A stretch of DNA of 36,268 nt from Stenocarpella maydis (Eukaryota > Ascomycota > Sordariomycetes > Diaporthales > Diaporthaceae), in NCBI GenBank assembly GCA_002270565.1, contig NQMI01000153.1, positions 66,595 to 102,862 on the forward strand. The letters are read 5' to 3'. A program made the translations under genes and the position numbers. Below, piece after piece: positions 11,335 to 22,155 of the stretch; the stretch's first letter is position 1; every line of letters begins with the position of its first letter. The notes under the pieces are model-generated. The model had not been told where the DNA came from. It searched no databases and was given only the letters and a program-made list of their open reading frames with translations.

Positions 11335-11705
11335 TTGAGTATATAAATTAGTTTCATAGAAGGTCTTTCTTTAAATATATAAAGAGCCTCTTCTTTAGAT
11401 ACTCAAGAGCTCTTTCTTTAAGGATATAAGTACCCCTATAGAAGACCTTCCTTTAGGCATATAAGAGGTACTTTCTTTAGGTATATAGAGGTCCTTTCTT
11501 TAGGTATATAAGAGTAATTCTAGTAATTCTTCTAGGTGCTTAAAGGGCCTTCTGAGGTAGCATAAAGGGGGTTTACTAGAGGAGCAGGGAAAGGAAAAAA
11601 ATAAGGTAAACCGCCTTTATGCTTATTTAAGCTATAATACTTAAATATTGGATAAATAGCTCCTAGGACCCCAGGAGGGGCTTTCCACCCAGTATATATA
11701 GTTAA
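11335..11705 (-). repeat. Dispersed repeat with 23-24 bp minisatellite, degraded copy
   Basis: Reverse-strand homologue of 22986-23300. Read on the minus strand it starts ACTGGGTGGAAAGCCCCTCC, continues through AGCTATTTATCC and AGCTTAAATAAGC, then a run of 23-24 bp units of the form ATACCTAAAGAAAGGACCTC, and ends near AAACTAATTTATATAC. The partner has the same blocks in the same order with G/C in place of A/T, so this copy looks RIP-altered. Family unknown. Confidence 0.7.
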
Positions 11706-12318
11706 ATACATACTCCTATAATCGAGCACCCACGCCCAGATGTCTGGATATAGGTATGCTGAGGATGTATGTAGGTGATTGTCTTTAAAGTTGGGTCTTT
11801 TGGTATAGATGTTCTGGGTATAAGTGGACTCGGTGTACCTAGGTACCTAAGTAGGTAAGTGCACTGGGTGTATGTTCTCTAGGTGTATGTTCTCTAGGTG
11901 TATGACTTGAGGCTGTGTACAAGTTTCTCGTATCCAAAATATAGATGCTGTACTTGTGTACCCTCCTCTCTTATGGGTGTGGGTATCTACCTGGCTGGCA
12001 ATCAATGTGTAGGGTCTTCTTGGGACTACTAATGAAAGCTAATTAGTTGTGACCGTCTGTACCGGAGGTCTCTTGGCTGTAGCATGTATCTGGGAATTAA
12101 TTGTATGCTGCATTTGTTCAAGGGCGTATACGCAAGCAGCCCCGTGTGAAGGTGTCGCTCCGCTGCATAGTTATATGGGTTCACCCAACGCCGTTACAAT
12201 GCCTGTAATGCTGGTCCAATTCAACCATGACAGCAAGCCTAGTTTGTAGGCTTGTCAGAATGTCAGGGTACTTCCACCTCCCAAAAGCCTGTGGCACAGT
12301 CTCTTCCTGACGTGACTT
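11706..12318. other. Intergenic, 3' side of isa1
   Basis: Transition from the AT-rich block to the gene island. It holds a short TACCTAGGTACCTAAGTAGG patch near 11,837-11,856 and a tandem GTGTATGTTCTCTAG repeat at about 11,870-11,903. No supported gene. The final 100-200 bases probably hold the isa1 3' UTR. Confidence 0.5.
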
Positions 12319-13220
12319 CTATACCATGAATGATTCACCGCAGCCGCATTGTTCCTCTGTTCAAGGCGGGCAGGTCAGTTCTGGGACAGTACGATGCCAA
12401 GGAAATCAAGGGCCGAGTGAAGCAGGTATTAGGTAGGTATGCAGGGAGGAAGGCATCACTCACTGATGTTGGGGTTCCGGAACACGAATCTCTGGTTCAG
12501 TTTGTCCTCAACCCAGTCCATCTCGCTGCCGATGATGCTGAACAAGGCCTTGCTGTCAATAAGGACCTTGACGCCGTCCTGCTCCACCGCCTCATCGAAG
12601 GCGCCCGGCTTGTCGATGTACTCCAAATGGTAGGCCAGGCCGCTGCAGCCCCTGTTGCGCACGCCAACCTTGATTAGCTTGGGGTCGGGCTGGTCAAGCA
12701 GTGCGCGCAGATGGTCGACGGCAGCGGGGGTCAGCCTGAGGGCTGCCTTTCGCGGGGCGCGCAGCTTGGATCGTGGCCTTGGCTTGGGCGACGCGGGGTC
12801 GGCGGGCGGCGGTGGTGCATTGGTCGCTGACTTGGCTGGCTCGCCTTGGGAGGTAGGAGGCAGCGGTTGAGGTGAAGCATGCGCCGGCGGCTGTGGGCGT
12901 GCGAAATCGGGCTGGGACTTCTGGGACTTCTGGGACTTCTGGGCCTCCTCCTCACGCACTGATATCCAGCTGGGGGCGTCTAGTGACGAGGGCGGGCGTG
13001 TCTCGTGGACCCTGGGGAGGGGGGGCGTGATGGGATGGGTGATGGAGGTGTCTGGGCCGGCTGCGCTGCGCGGTGGCGAGGGCGCCTGCGGGTTGAGGCG
13101 GTGGGCCTGGAACTCTGGGAAGGCAAGGCGCTGGCCCGAGGAGAAGTGCCGCAAAGCTGACCGTCTACACGAGAGGCAGACGGACGAGGCCATCCTCCGT
13201 GCGACCATGGGCGCGTTCAT
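12319..13220 (-). CDS. isa1: Iron-sulfur assembly protein Isa1 (A-type carrier, HesB/IscA family)
   Basis: Mitochondrial A-type scaffold/carrier that acts with Isa2 and Iba57 in maturing [4Fe-4S] clusters. Two exons: 12464-13220 and 12319-12356, with intron 12357-12463 (donor GTGAGT, acceptor CAG). The spliced protein is 264 aa. All three family cysteines are present: Cys192 in RGCSGLAYHLEY, and Cys256 and Cys258 in the C-terminal CGCGESFMV, which exists only after splicing in the 38-nt last exon. DSKALFSIIGSEMDW is diagnostic of Isa1 rather than Isa2. The start at 13220 gives a basic, Ser/Arg-rich presequence (MNAPMVARRMASS...) typical of matrix targeting; Met5 and Met10 are alternatives. 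A long Pro/Ser-rich linker (about residues 45-155) precedes the domain and contains a threefold QKS repeat from a 9-bp tandem. A CCAAT box lies at 13545-13549 upstream. Confidence 0.93.
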
Positions 13221-13862
13221 CGTCTTGGGTGGCGGCGTCGAGCAGTGTCGGCGGGTGTGCGGGGAGCGCGGGTGAAATGCTCGAGGACGAAGGTTCTTCT
13301 TCCTTTCCTTCTCTGGCCAGGTCGCGGCAGGGAGGGAGGGTGTTTGCGTTGGGCTTCGTTGGTTCGGGGTTGTGTTGGATGGACCAACGGAAAGGTTGTG
13401 CATACCTGGGTAGTAGTAGGAGGCTCGGGCTGGGCGGCGACCAGCATACCTACTTGGCTGACTGATGTCAAATGGGCCGATCTCAGACAAAAGCGGCGCC
13501 CATGACATCTTTTGCCGACCGCCCAGCACCGTTTCTCCCCGGGGCCAATCATGTGAGAGCTATAGTAATAGTAATGCAAGGATGCCTGCGTAGATAGATA
13601 GATGCTCGAGGGACACACCAATAATAAATAATACTCCTATTGCCTGCGTCCCAGTCGCCAAAGTCTACGTGTTGCAATGCAGCTAGCAGATGCGGATGCG
13701 ATGCTGTCTTGGGCCCCGAGACCGGCGGGCTTAATCCCACCGGACATGTTATATACAGTACACGGGCGGCTGCTCTCTCACTCTACTGCCCACAGGTCTC
13801 CACTGCATATTTCTTGCTTGCTTGCACCTATCGCATGCTCATCCCGGCATGCTATTTATTGC
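13221..13862. other. Intergenic between isa1 and the DUF1741 gene
   Basis: Upstream region of isa1 and 3' flank of the next minus-strand gene. It contains a CCAAT motif at 13545-13549 and a TAGATAGATAGATG run near 13,591. No coding signal beyond shadow frames. Confidence 0.5.
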
Positions 13863-16208
13863 TCACTCGGCCACAAGGGTCCTCACATCACCAACCGCGA
13901 CCCTCGCGACCTTTTTCAGGAGGGTCCTCTCATCCGCCTCCCTGTACCGCTCCCACGAATCAAGCCCTTCCTTCGCCTGTATGCTGAGCGTCTCGTATCC
14001 CTGCTTGATCACCTCTGCCACCTGCAGGCTCGTGAGCACGCCTCCCGCACCCGCCTTGCTCCCCTTCCCGCCCTTTGCCCCGCCGTCGGCCAACAGCGTC
14101 TTGTAGTGCGCCGAGACACTGATGAGTGTCTCGATGCTGTTTGTCGCTCGGTTGGCTAGCCCGTACGTGTCGCGGAACTTGACCAGCACGTCGCCCGCCT
14201 CGACCACCTTGTAGAACAGGTCGTCGTATGCCGCCGGCGTGGGGAGGAACGCCTCGCCCGCCGACAAGCCCAGCGCAAGGAGATTGACCACGTGGTCTAG
14301 CAGCACGTCGATATGCGACAGGCTCCTCAGGCCAGCCGCGTATGTCGTGAGGAACTTGATTAGTGACAGAAGGGAGCGAAAAAGCTCCGACCAGTGATAC
14401 GACAGGCGCGTTCGGGACCGCGACATGTAGCTGATGATGCGCAGGAGGATCCCCACACAGAGAGTGTATAAGTTGACGTCGAGGCGGCGCTTCAGGTTGT
14501 GATTTATGCCGTCGATCATGGTGTCGATGACAGCCATTGCGACGGTCCGTTCGCCACGCACCAGCGGGAGGTAGGGCTGTCTCTGCCGGCAGAGCCTCAC
14601 GGGCACCTTGTTCCCTTCGCTGCACATGCGCTTGCAGAGGACGGGGTCCTCGATCAGGAGGCGGAACACCATCAGGTTCAGATGCGAGTAGAGGGTTCCC
14701 CGCGTGGAAAGATGAGCGTGGGTTAGCAAGTATGACGTGAGGGAAATATAGCTTGCGAATGGCTGCTCCTCGCCCTTCTCGGGAGTAAATGTGACGAGGT
14801 TGAAACAGAACAGCTTGTTGGCGTGTGCGAAATCGTATGTCGCCAGCAGCACCGCAGCCTCGTTCCCGGGCCTGTTTGCGCTCAGCGTCAGCCGTACCGC
14901 CAGTGCTCACTCTGGCGCTCATGTCAAGAGGTGACCTACAGCTCAGCAAACATTTGTTTTGCGTTTTCGGCGTCATATACTGGCTTCTTATCCGTCTTGG
15001 CGCCAGGTGCTATTGCCCCAAGCCCAATCATGGACAGGGTGTTTGCCAAAGTCCACGCCTCAGGGAGGTCCTCCTGGATGTCCACAAACTGGTCCCTTAG
15101 ACCCTGGCAGGTGTGGCCAACGTTCTTGATAACTTTTTGTATAGTGCCCTCGTTCACGAAGTCGTTCAGTCGTAATTGATACGGGTTTTGGAACTCAAAC
15201 TTGTTGTAATTGGCCAGGAGACCGATGAGCGTAAAAGGGTTGAATATCTGAGAAGAAGAGCTGGCGTCCTGAATCAACTATCAAGGATGTCAGGCTCGAG
15301 GCAAACCGGCACATCAATTCCCGCCACGCTGGAGCAGTCGTACCTTCATGACCGAGGGGAACAAATCCCTTTGTATTAGGTATGTCAGCAGGCTGGTCTG
15401 ATATGCTCCCGAGGTCACGGCGAGAGCCACCTCGACGGCCTTCTGCCGTAGTTCCACTGCTTGACCCGTGTCAGTTTCCGAACTCCATGTGCCGTTGCAT
15501 GGATGTCGCTTGCGGAGGAGACGTACTTGTCTTGCCATTCCGTACGATGTGATCCAGAGACCCTACGAATTCAGTGAAGACGGCATCGACGTGGTGGAGG
15601 CCAGCCAGGACGGTTATGATATCCGAGCTGGGGTTGGTGTACTTCTTGGACAGGACGGCGGACAGGAAGATGCTCAGTGTCTGTCCGTTCCGAGGTCAGC
15701 TATTTGAGGTTGCCAGGCAATCAATGAATGCCGCCGGCAGGGACGATCGGGCAGCCATACGTCGAGCGCGTGCAGATCGGCAGTGCCCTGGGCATCGCCC
15801 CCCCTGAGAGCCTTGACACACCTTGAGAACAGCTCTCTCGTCTGCTCCTCCAGATGTAGCAGGTCGGCGGGGGAGAGCTGGTCAAGGGTGCGCCTCAGGG
15901 ACGGGCGGTCGGGCCTGAGGAGGAAGAACTCGCGCCAGAAGCCCTCCGAGTGCAGTCCGCCACTGTCTGCGGCATCTTGTTCGTCCTTTCGTGAATCAGT
16001 CGGCTGGAAGGCTGGTGTGTGGGATAGGACATGTGTCTTCAAACCTTTGATCACATGCAAGAGGCGTCAGCGGGCTTGATCAAAGGGTGGGACCCGAACG
16101 AGTGGGGGGGGAGGCAGCGCAAACCTTGAATAGCTCATCGTACAGCTGTACGATCTTTTGCTGGAAGGCCTCGGGGCGAGGCTGCTGGGTGAGGGGGGAC
16201 TTGTCCAT
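13863..16208 (-). CDS. DUF1741 / ARMH3-family armadillo-like helical protein
   Basis: Six exons: 16125-16208, 15761-15985, 15527-15680, 15344-15456, 14940-15277, 13863-14871 (introns of 139, 80, 70, 66 and 68 bp, all GT-AG). The spliced product is 640 aa. The fungal family (Pfam ARMH3/DUF1741) is related to human ARMH3 (C10orf76), which supports PI4KB at the Golgi; fungal function is inferred from that. Recognisable pieces are MDKSPLTQQPRPEAF at the start, EGFWREFFLLRPDRPSLRR, ELRQKAVEVALAVTSGAYQT, NYNKFEFQNPY, LATYDFAHANKLFCFN, RLCRQRQPYLPLVRG, GINHNLKRRLD and SRSRTRLSYHWSEL, so it is helical throughout with no membrane segment. A Gly/Lys-rich insert sits near residues 565-580. Splice joins were chosen to restore family sequence; the first donor (GTTTGC) is the weakest. 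The exon 4 acceptor is ambiguous (AAGCAG). Confidence 0.9.
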
Positions 16209-17263
16209 ACGGCAGTGTCCCTGAGGGCGCAAGACACGTCTGCTTCGTTCTGGTCTGGTGTTTGGTCTAGTCCGGACCGCTCGGGTCAGCCCAGCTTGAG
16301 GTGAGAACTCGCGGATCGAGAACTCGGGTTCTGGAACATAAGAGACCGACTGCAGGTGCGATTGGGCATGGGGATAGGTCGAGCCGGAATCCGCAAGGGC
16401 CTTGCGGACGCTGGAGTTGGCCTAATCGTCGAGGCCTTTTGCCGTTTATTCAGATCCCCCTTTGGGAGCGTGTGCTTTGCTACGTGGGGTTCCCCCGACC
16501 CCAATGCCTACCTAGGTATCTAGGTATCTAAGTACCTAGGTAGGTACCTGGGCCGGTACCTACACAGCTAGCCAAGTCTAAGTATTCATGCCAGGTACCC
16601 AGGTATCCTACGTCCGTACACTTGAATAGTGCCTACTTTGTAGCACCGTTTGAACGGCCACTTGGGCTCAGAAAAAAGTGGACCGGGAAACAACACCAAG
16701 ATGTCTTTGACACCTCTGGCATCGGTCTGCCAAATCTAGTGCACCTCCCTACACTACATCCTACTGCCCGCCCAGGTGCGCAGGTGCATTGTGCCCGGAC
16801 GCTGTCAACCGACCTAAGCAATTCCACACAGTGAACGCACACGGATACTTCTGGATTGGACAAGGAACAACACCAATGGTCCGCCCGGTGAGCGTTGCAA
16901 TGCGGTATGCAACGGTCGGGCCAATCAAGTCTTCATTCAGACTGCATCTCTGAACACCAAATTTCCAACGCTATGCCTGTGCCCAATGCCTGTGCCCGTG
17001 CCTTCTGCCAATACCTGCCTAAGTAGGTATCTACTCAAAACAGGCTGGCTGATGCTGCGTAGCATAACTCCACGCCAGTCCCTGGCCAGTCCCGTTGGAA
17101 CCCACGCTCGCCGGTCCGCTACATATCACCAATCATACATATCCCATCCTGACTCCCTCAACTCCAGCCCACCCAATCCATTCAAGAGCTCCCGTCGTGA
17201 CGTCTCTGGCGTGCGTGCCTTGGAGGCTTCTTCGCGAGGATACCACGAGTGCCGCGAGTGCTA
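16209..17263. other. Intergenic with TACCTAGG-type repeats
   Basis: Promoter side of the DUF1741 gene and 3' flank of the next gene. At 16,507-16,562 a cluster of TACCTAGGTA / GGTACCT variants forms overlapping palindromes; related words recur at 16,590-16,608 and 17,017-17,034. No supported gene; open frames here are unconserved shadows. Confidence 0.6.
16507..16608. repeat. Cluster of TACCTAGGTA palindromic words
   Basis: Successive copies of TACCTAGGTA, TATCTAGGTATC, TACCTAGGTAGGTACC and GGTACCCAGGTATCC overlap and can fold back on one another. Similar words occur in other intergenic parts of this window (11,837; 20,105; 25,310) but not in the coding exons. Confidence 0.6.
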
Positions 17264-19204
17264 TTAGATGCCCCAGCTTCCCCTCCTCTGTGCCACGCCC
17301 CACGCCAGGGGTGTGATGCTGTCCAGGTCTGGATGCTGCCGGGCCCATTCGTATATGTACTTCTTGAGCGCCTTCCACCGTGGGCAGCGCTTGTCTTCCT
17401 TCATGTCCAGGTCCATGCTGATCTTTATGTGCCCCCTGGCACTGCTGCCGATCCCGTCCATGACCGTGTCATCATCCTGCTCGAGCTCCTCGGTCGGGAT
17501 CTGACTGATCTTGGACAACTCCTCGTCGAACGCCCGTGCCGTGGCGGGGTATCCGAGGCTTAGGTAGTTGTACACCTGAGTGACAAACTTGTCGTCGAAC
17601 TCGGAGGTGATGCGCTCCTCCAGGTCCGCCGCCGCCACCTCCTTCTGCAGCCGCTGCTCCAGGCCCATCAGCATGTGCAGTCCCTTGGGCTCGCCCGCTC
17701 GCGAACGGTGTTCCGAGGTGGTCGGGGGCGCCGACGCCTGTCCGGAAGCCACGGGTGTCGGCTCAGCAGACACAGGGAAGGGGGCCAGCGTCCCGTTCGT
17801 GGCGGCATACGGATCGCTGTGCTCATACGGCGTCTGCGGGGCCATGGGCGTCATGATCATGGCGGGGCGGGCCGTGGGGGCCAAGGCCTCGCCGCCCTTG
17901 TCCTGCGTGAAGCAGTAGCCCCTCCAGAGCCCGTGCCGGCCTGTCGTGTCCCGGTTCGGCTCGACGTGGCCGCCCAGGGCAGTGTCCCACTTCTGCTCCG
18001 GGTCGAGCTTGGTCTGCTTGGGGGACGGGCACATTCGGAAGACCAGGTCCTTTCCGGCCATCGGAGGGCTTCGCCGGGTCCTCATGCGGAACAGTTCCTT
18101 CTCGGCAGCCTTGTCTTGTGCCTGGTTCTGATAGCCATAGAAGCGGCCAAAGGCGCCCCGGGTGCGTGCGAAGCCGGTCTCCGAGGGGGTGTGGGAGGCC
18201 GGGGCAGCAGCGGGCCGCGCCGGCGGTGCGTCAGGCATATCAACGTCGGCTGTCTTGAGTGCAGGTGCGGATGGAGCAAATGGCACGGGTGACTCGCCAA
18301 TCGCCCGATCAGGAGCCTGAGCATCGTACGACACTGCAGCCCCAAAGTAAGAGGCCCCAGGCGGCTTGCTGGGGTGGGAGCCCAGCGGGTCTCCGAGCTC
18401 GCCTATAGGGCTCAGGGGCCCCGTGGAGCCGCGCATGGTATGGCGGGCATTGTTGGTGAAGGCGAACGTGTTGTCCGGGGGCCCATCGCTCCTCGTAGAT
18501 GCAGAATCGAGGTCATCAAGGTCGTTGGCTCCGCTCCCGCGGGCGCCCCTCTCAGCAGCCAACTGGCCGGCGTGTTTCTGCATCTCTTTGACCATCCAGT
18601 TGACATTGTCCTCGGACGAGTCCCTCCGTGACTCCTTGTTGCCGGCGCCGCGGGCCTTGGCCCTGCCCCGGGGGGGGTCATCGTCATCCTCGGAGCCTTC
18701 GCGCAGGAAAAAATGCTCGGCGCCACCAAGCCTCACGGTGCTGTTGGGGAAGGCAGACATGGCCTCCTCGAGGCGCATCTGCGCGTCGAGCTTGTTCAGG
18801 TCAAAAACATGGTCGGCAATGTTGTCATCGCACGACTCCCTCCTGGCGTGGCCAGGCCGGCGGTTGTGCTTCTTCTTGGAGGAGAGGGAGTAGATGTGCT
18901 TGGCATAGGGGGTGATGTCGGTCTTGTCGGCGGGCTTGGTGGCCGGGCCGACATCGCCGGCCCTGCGTGACCTCCTGCTGGACTCGAGTAGCTGCGGGGC
19001 AAAGCGGCGTTTCTCCCGGGTGATGGTCTGGGTCTCGTGGTGGGCGACCCGGACGGGCTCCGGAGGCGAATACGGCGATGATGCGGAGGTGGGAGAGGGT
19101 TCTGGAGTGGGCTCAGCGGCTGGGCCGGCCCTCCGATGCTCCTTGAAGGTGGTCTCTATGGGTACAGGGGCGAAACGCCTGCGGGACTGGACGGGTTGCG
19201 TCAT
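17264..19204 (-). CDS. Fungal-specific uncharacterised protein with LisH-like C-terminus
   Basis: Intronless, 646 aa from the ATG at 19204, chosen because MTQPVQSRRRFAPVPIETTF looks like a conserved N-terminus, while the upstream open frame is compositionally unlike it. Most of the chain is disordered and Pro/Ser/Ala-rich. Ordered-looking islands are: residues about 9-26 (RRRFAPVPIETTFKEHRR, echoed by REKRRFAPQLLESSRR); about 97-170 (DITPYAKHIYSL, a basic KKKHNRR patch, DLNKLDAQMRLEEAM); about 380-438 (KDLVFRMCPSPKQTKLDP, HGLWRGYCF); and about 540-630, where TQVYNYLSLGYPATARAF resembles a LisH dimerisation helix pair and is followed by RWKALKKYIYEWARQHPDL. The family looks restricted to filamentous fungi and I know no function for it. 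A scaffold or nuclear adaptor role would be only a guess. Confidence 0.8.
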   Translation of the reverse strand: MTQPVQSRRRFAPVPIETTFKEHRRAGPAAEPTPEPSPTSASSPYSPPEPVRVAHHETQTITREKRRFAPQLLESSRRSRRAGDVGPATKPADKTDITPYAKHIYSLSSKKKHNRRPGHARRESCDDNIADHVFDLNKLDAQMRLEEAMSAFPNSTVRLGGAEHFFLREGSEDDDDPPRGRAKARGAGNKESRRDSSEDNVNWMVKEMQKHAGQLAAERGARGSGANDLDDLDSASTRSDGPPDNTFAFTNNARHTMRGSTGPLSPIGELGDPLGSHPSKPPGASYFGAAVSYDAQAPDRAIGESPVPFAPSAPALKTADVDMPDAPPARPAAAPASHTPSETGFARTRGAFGRFYGYQNQAQDKAAEKELFRMRTRRSPPMAGKDLVFRMCPSPKQTKLDPEQKWDTALGGHVEPNRDTTGRHGLWRGYCFTQDKGGEALAPTARPAMIMTPMAPQTPYEHSDPYAATNGTLAPFPVSAEPTPVASGQASAPPTTSEHRSRAGEPKGLHMLMGLEQRLQKEVAAADLEERITSEFDDKFVTQVYNYLSLGYPATARAFDEELSKISQIPTEELEQDDDTVMDGIGSSARGHIKISMDLDMKEDKRCPRWKALKKYIYEWARQHPDLDSITPLAWGVAQRRGSWGI

Positions 19205-20200
19205 AGTTGGGATGTGTTGTATGATACAATTGAGAAGCGAAGGGGACGACAGTGGGCGACAGTGGGCGACAGTTGGAGAGGCGGTTTGGATTGAAAGCAG
19301 TCTGGGACCGCACAGGGGAGGGTGTGGGCCAAGGTGAGTAGGTATGCCGTCTTTGAGGCGAGGGCTCGTAGAAGGGGTCTCAAAAGTGATGTCAGTGAGA
19401 AGCCGAGTCCGTCCCGGCGTGTAGTCGTCCTCGTGCTGGCTTCCAGTGGCTGTGCCTGTATCCGGTGGCACCGACTGCTGATGCTGGATGTGATGGCGCG
19501 GTTGCTCCCGGCCAGGCTGGTCCTATATCCAGCTGTCGATGTCGACGTGGTGAGACTCTGACATGTAGATGGCTAGTGCCATGGGGTGGGCGTTGCCGTG
19601 CAGATAAAGAGAGCACAGAAGGCTGGGCGAGGCAATCCTGTGACCGTGTTGAGGGGAGTCGTGGAGCCGACAGGCAGTAGAGGGCGGAAAGGGCGGTCAC
19701 GAGGGCGACGAGAGAAGGATGCAGCGTGGTTGGTGGTGGCAGCGCAGCGCAGCGCAGCGAACGAAGCACACACGATGAGGGCAGGTCCCCGGAGCCTGGG
19801 GCTTGGTCGCTCACGAACCGGCCGTTAATTAGTGACTGACACTGGGCTCGGGGTGGCCCCAGACCCCGGGCGATTGATTCACTGACGCCCGCCCTCAAAG
19901 GGAAAAGTGGGATGCGGAGGGGGGCTGCATTGTGTATACTATGTAGTGTACAGCATGGGTGGCCGGGACAGTGCATCGTTGACGGTGCGAGGCCGGCCCT
20001 GGCTTTGTGTGAGCCCGGGGTGAGGTCCCACCGTCCTTTTCCCTTGGGCAGAGAGAGCCCACGCCACTTGGCCGAGGGGCAGGTGTACCAAATCAGACAA
20101 CTACTGTACCTATCTAGATACCTAGTGTAGGTAGATGGTTGGTAGCCACAACAAACACAATGCATGCAGGTTCATGTTGGGAAGCCTACCTGCAGGACAA
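19205..20200. other. 5' region of the LisH-like gene
   Basis: GC-rich upstream/leader sequence for the minus-strand gene ending at 19204. It contains a 10-12 bp tandem (GGGCGACAGT units near 19,246-19,275) and a GCAGC/GCGCA tandem at 19,739-19,760. Long open frames here are low-complexity and start at non-ATG codons or match nothing, so I do not call a gene. A TACCTATCTAGATACCTAG patch lies near 20,107. Confidence 0.5.
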
Positions 20201-21720
20201 TGTTCGACCAGGGGACAGAAAAGCAGACCCGTCAGACCAACCAGAGAAGCAGCGCAGGGGAGGCCGTGGCATATGATGGGTCGGGCTGGGTTGGTTGAAC
20301 CCCACCAGCCCGATCGTGCCGATACCAGACATACATAGTATTGTAACAGCACTGCCGATTGTGGCTGCAACTCCCTACACTAGCTATGTACGACCTGAAG
20401 AGTCTCCCAACGAATCCTAATAATACATACGGTAGTATGTGTAAACTAACAGTCAGCTCCCACCTTAGTTGTGACCTGATATGATCAGCAGTCACCTGCA
20501 AACTCTGTCTCCACCGCCGGGCGGCCCTCAACACCAGCGTCAAGTTTCGACATCAAGAAAGTCACGTCAGTCCAGAACCACCCCGGTTCTGTCCCGTCAT
20601 GGCATCTCAGCGAGCCGAGCAGATTCTTCCTGTGTGTATGTAATGTATGTATGTATCTCTCTCCCTGTCTGGTCCTGGCACCAGCGACACGAGTCCATTG
20701 CCAATGTCGGCTGTCTTCCGAGAGGCAACAACAGTCACGTCGTTGTCAGGCTTTGCCCTGCCCTATGCCAACATAAAAGACGGAGACATGAGAGGCGGGC
20801 TGCACGCCTTTTTTTTTTTTTTTTTTTTGGGGCCTCGACCACCAGACATGACCTCGTCACGTCTCGTGATGCCCCCTTCTCACCCACCGTGCTGCTTGCT
20901 TCCAAGCTTGCACGCAGGCCATGACCTGCCAGCCTCATTTTGCTGTGGTGCAGGGACCACTGGATCGATCCGAGCGCTGGCGGCGCTCCCGCCCGGTCTT
21001 CCCTGAAGCTTCCAGAAGCCCAGATCCTCGGGTCTGCCTCCCAAGCCCCATCTGGACATGCACCGGCTTCTTTGCTTCTTCTTCACTTGGACACCTCAGG
21101 GGCTTCCCGAGGGCCAGAACCCGTACACTAACTACATATTGGATCTCGGCAGTGAACATTGAATTGCCTGGACCCGCCCCGCCCGCCTCGCCCGCGATCT
21201 GCTAAAATCAGGAATACGAGACGGGCCATCCCCTCCCTACTAGGGAACCCCTTTTCTAAACTTGTTGACACCCGCCAGTTCTCTTCCCCATATCCACGGC
21301 AGTCAGGTTAAGTTTGGAACAATCTGTCTCTCAGGCATGCAGAAGTCAGACTCAAAGTCTAGTGTAAGGGTAGGCCGGGAGTTGGAGGGGTTAGGGACGA
21401 TGCGGACATGTAGACTAACATCTTGTTGATTCATCACTTGGCATAGAATCCAAAACACTGTGCTTCCATCTGCACCTGGAAGTGCTTGCCTGGCTGATCC
21501 ATCCTGCCCTCCAATCAGATGCTGTGTTATACTGGCGGGGGGCACTTCCGGACCCTGGTTCTTGGGACGGACCTGGCCCTTTGCCATGGACCTGGACCTG
21601 GACCTGGATTTTGAACAGGGACTCGGACCTAAAATCATCCAAAAAAAAAGTCTTGCCCCCACTTGCAGTGCGCGTGACGGCCACGCCACCTGGCGTTTGA
21701 CCCTGTCATTTTCTTAGCTA
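20201..21720. other. Intergenic, no gene recognised
   Basis: Normal-composition DNA with a 20-base T tract (20,809-20,828), a TGTATGTA-type stretch near 20,634-20,655, and four copies of the hexamer GGACCT/CTGGAC near 21,586-21,610. No conserved ORF, splice-linked exon chain or RNA gene is evident. Confidence 0.45.
20809..20828. repeat. T20 homopolymer
   Basis: Twenty uninterrupted T residues following GCACGCC. On the minus strand this is an A20 run, which could be the tail of a retroposed sequence, but no recognisable retroposon body or target duplication was found next to it. Confidence 0.9.
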
Positions 21721-21837
21721 TGACCTAAGTACATACAGGTATTATTTTATCTCCTATATGCTGTGTATTATAATAAAGTTTTACTCATGATAATATTATG
21801 ACGTAGTAAATATACTGTTTACAAATGATTAAAATAT

Positions 21838-22155
<318 letters not shown>

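Larger units (their letters stand above)
595..11700. other. AT-rich, RIP-like transposon block
   Basis: Composition switches near 595 to very AT-rich sequence and returns to normal near 11,700. Translations of recognisable retrotransposon domains carry stops where Gln or Trp codons are expected, and Asp-to-Asn changes at catalytic sites. That is the pattern left by C-to-T changes on both strands, i.e. RIP. No intact host gene is visible. Parts I could not assign: 595-1070, about 3830-4270, 10,170-10,440 and 10,640-11,335. These show only degraded AT-rich DNA. Confidence 0.85.

Noticed and set aside
12456..13529. Full 357-codon frame as the isa1 protein
   Set aside because: The first 103 codons are low-complexity and precede a good mitochondrial presequence start at 13220; the 3' end of the frame is intron read-through that misses the CGC motif.
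13960..14976. 338-codon frame overlapping the DUF1741 exon 6 in another phase
   Set aside because: The alternative phase gives Arg/Gly/Ala-rich sequence, whereas the chosen phase matches the DUF1741/ARMH3 family.
17264..19471. 735-codon version of the LisH-like protein
   Set aside because: The extra 89 residues upstream of MTQPVQ look like translated leader, and the conserved-looking N-terminus starts at 19204.
19392..20165. 257-codon minus-strand ORF
   Set aside because: Composition is low-complexity, it overlaps the leader of the downstream gene, and it resembles nothing known; treated as a chance GC-rich frame.
20809..20828. Poly(A) tail of a retroposed gene (minus-strand A20)
   Set aside because: No gene-like body or flanking target duplication was found beside the homopolymer.
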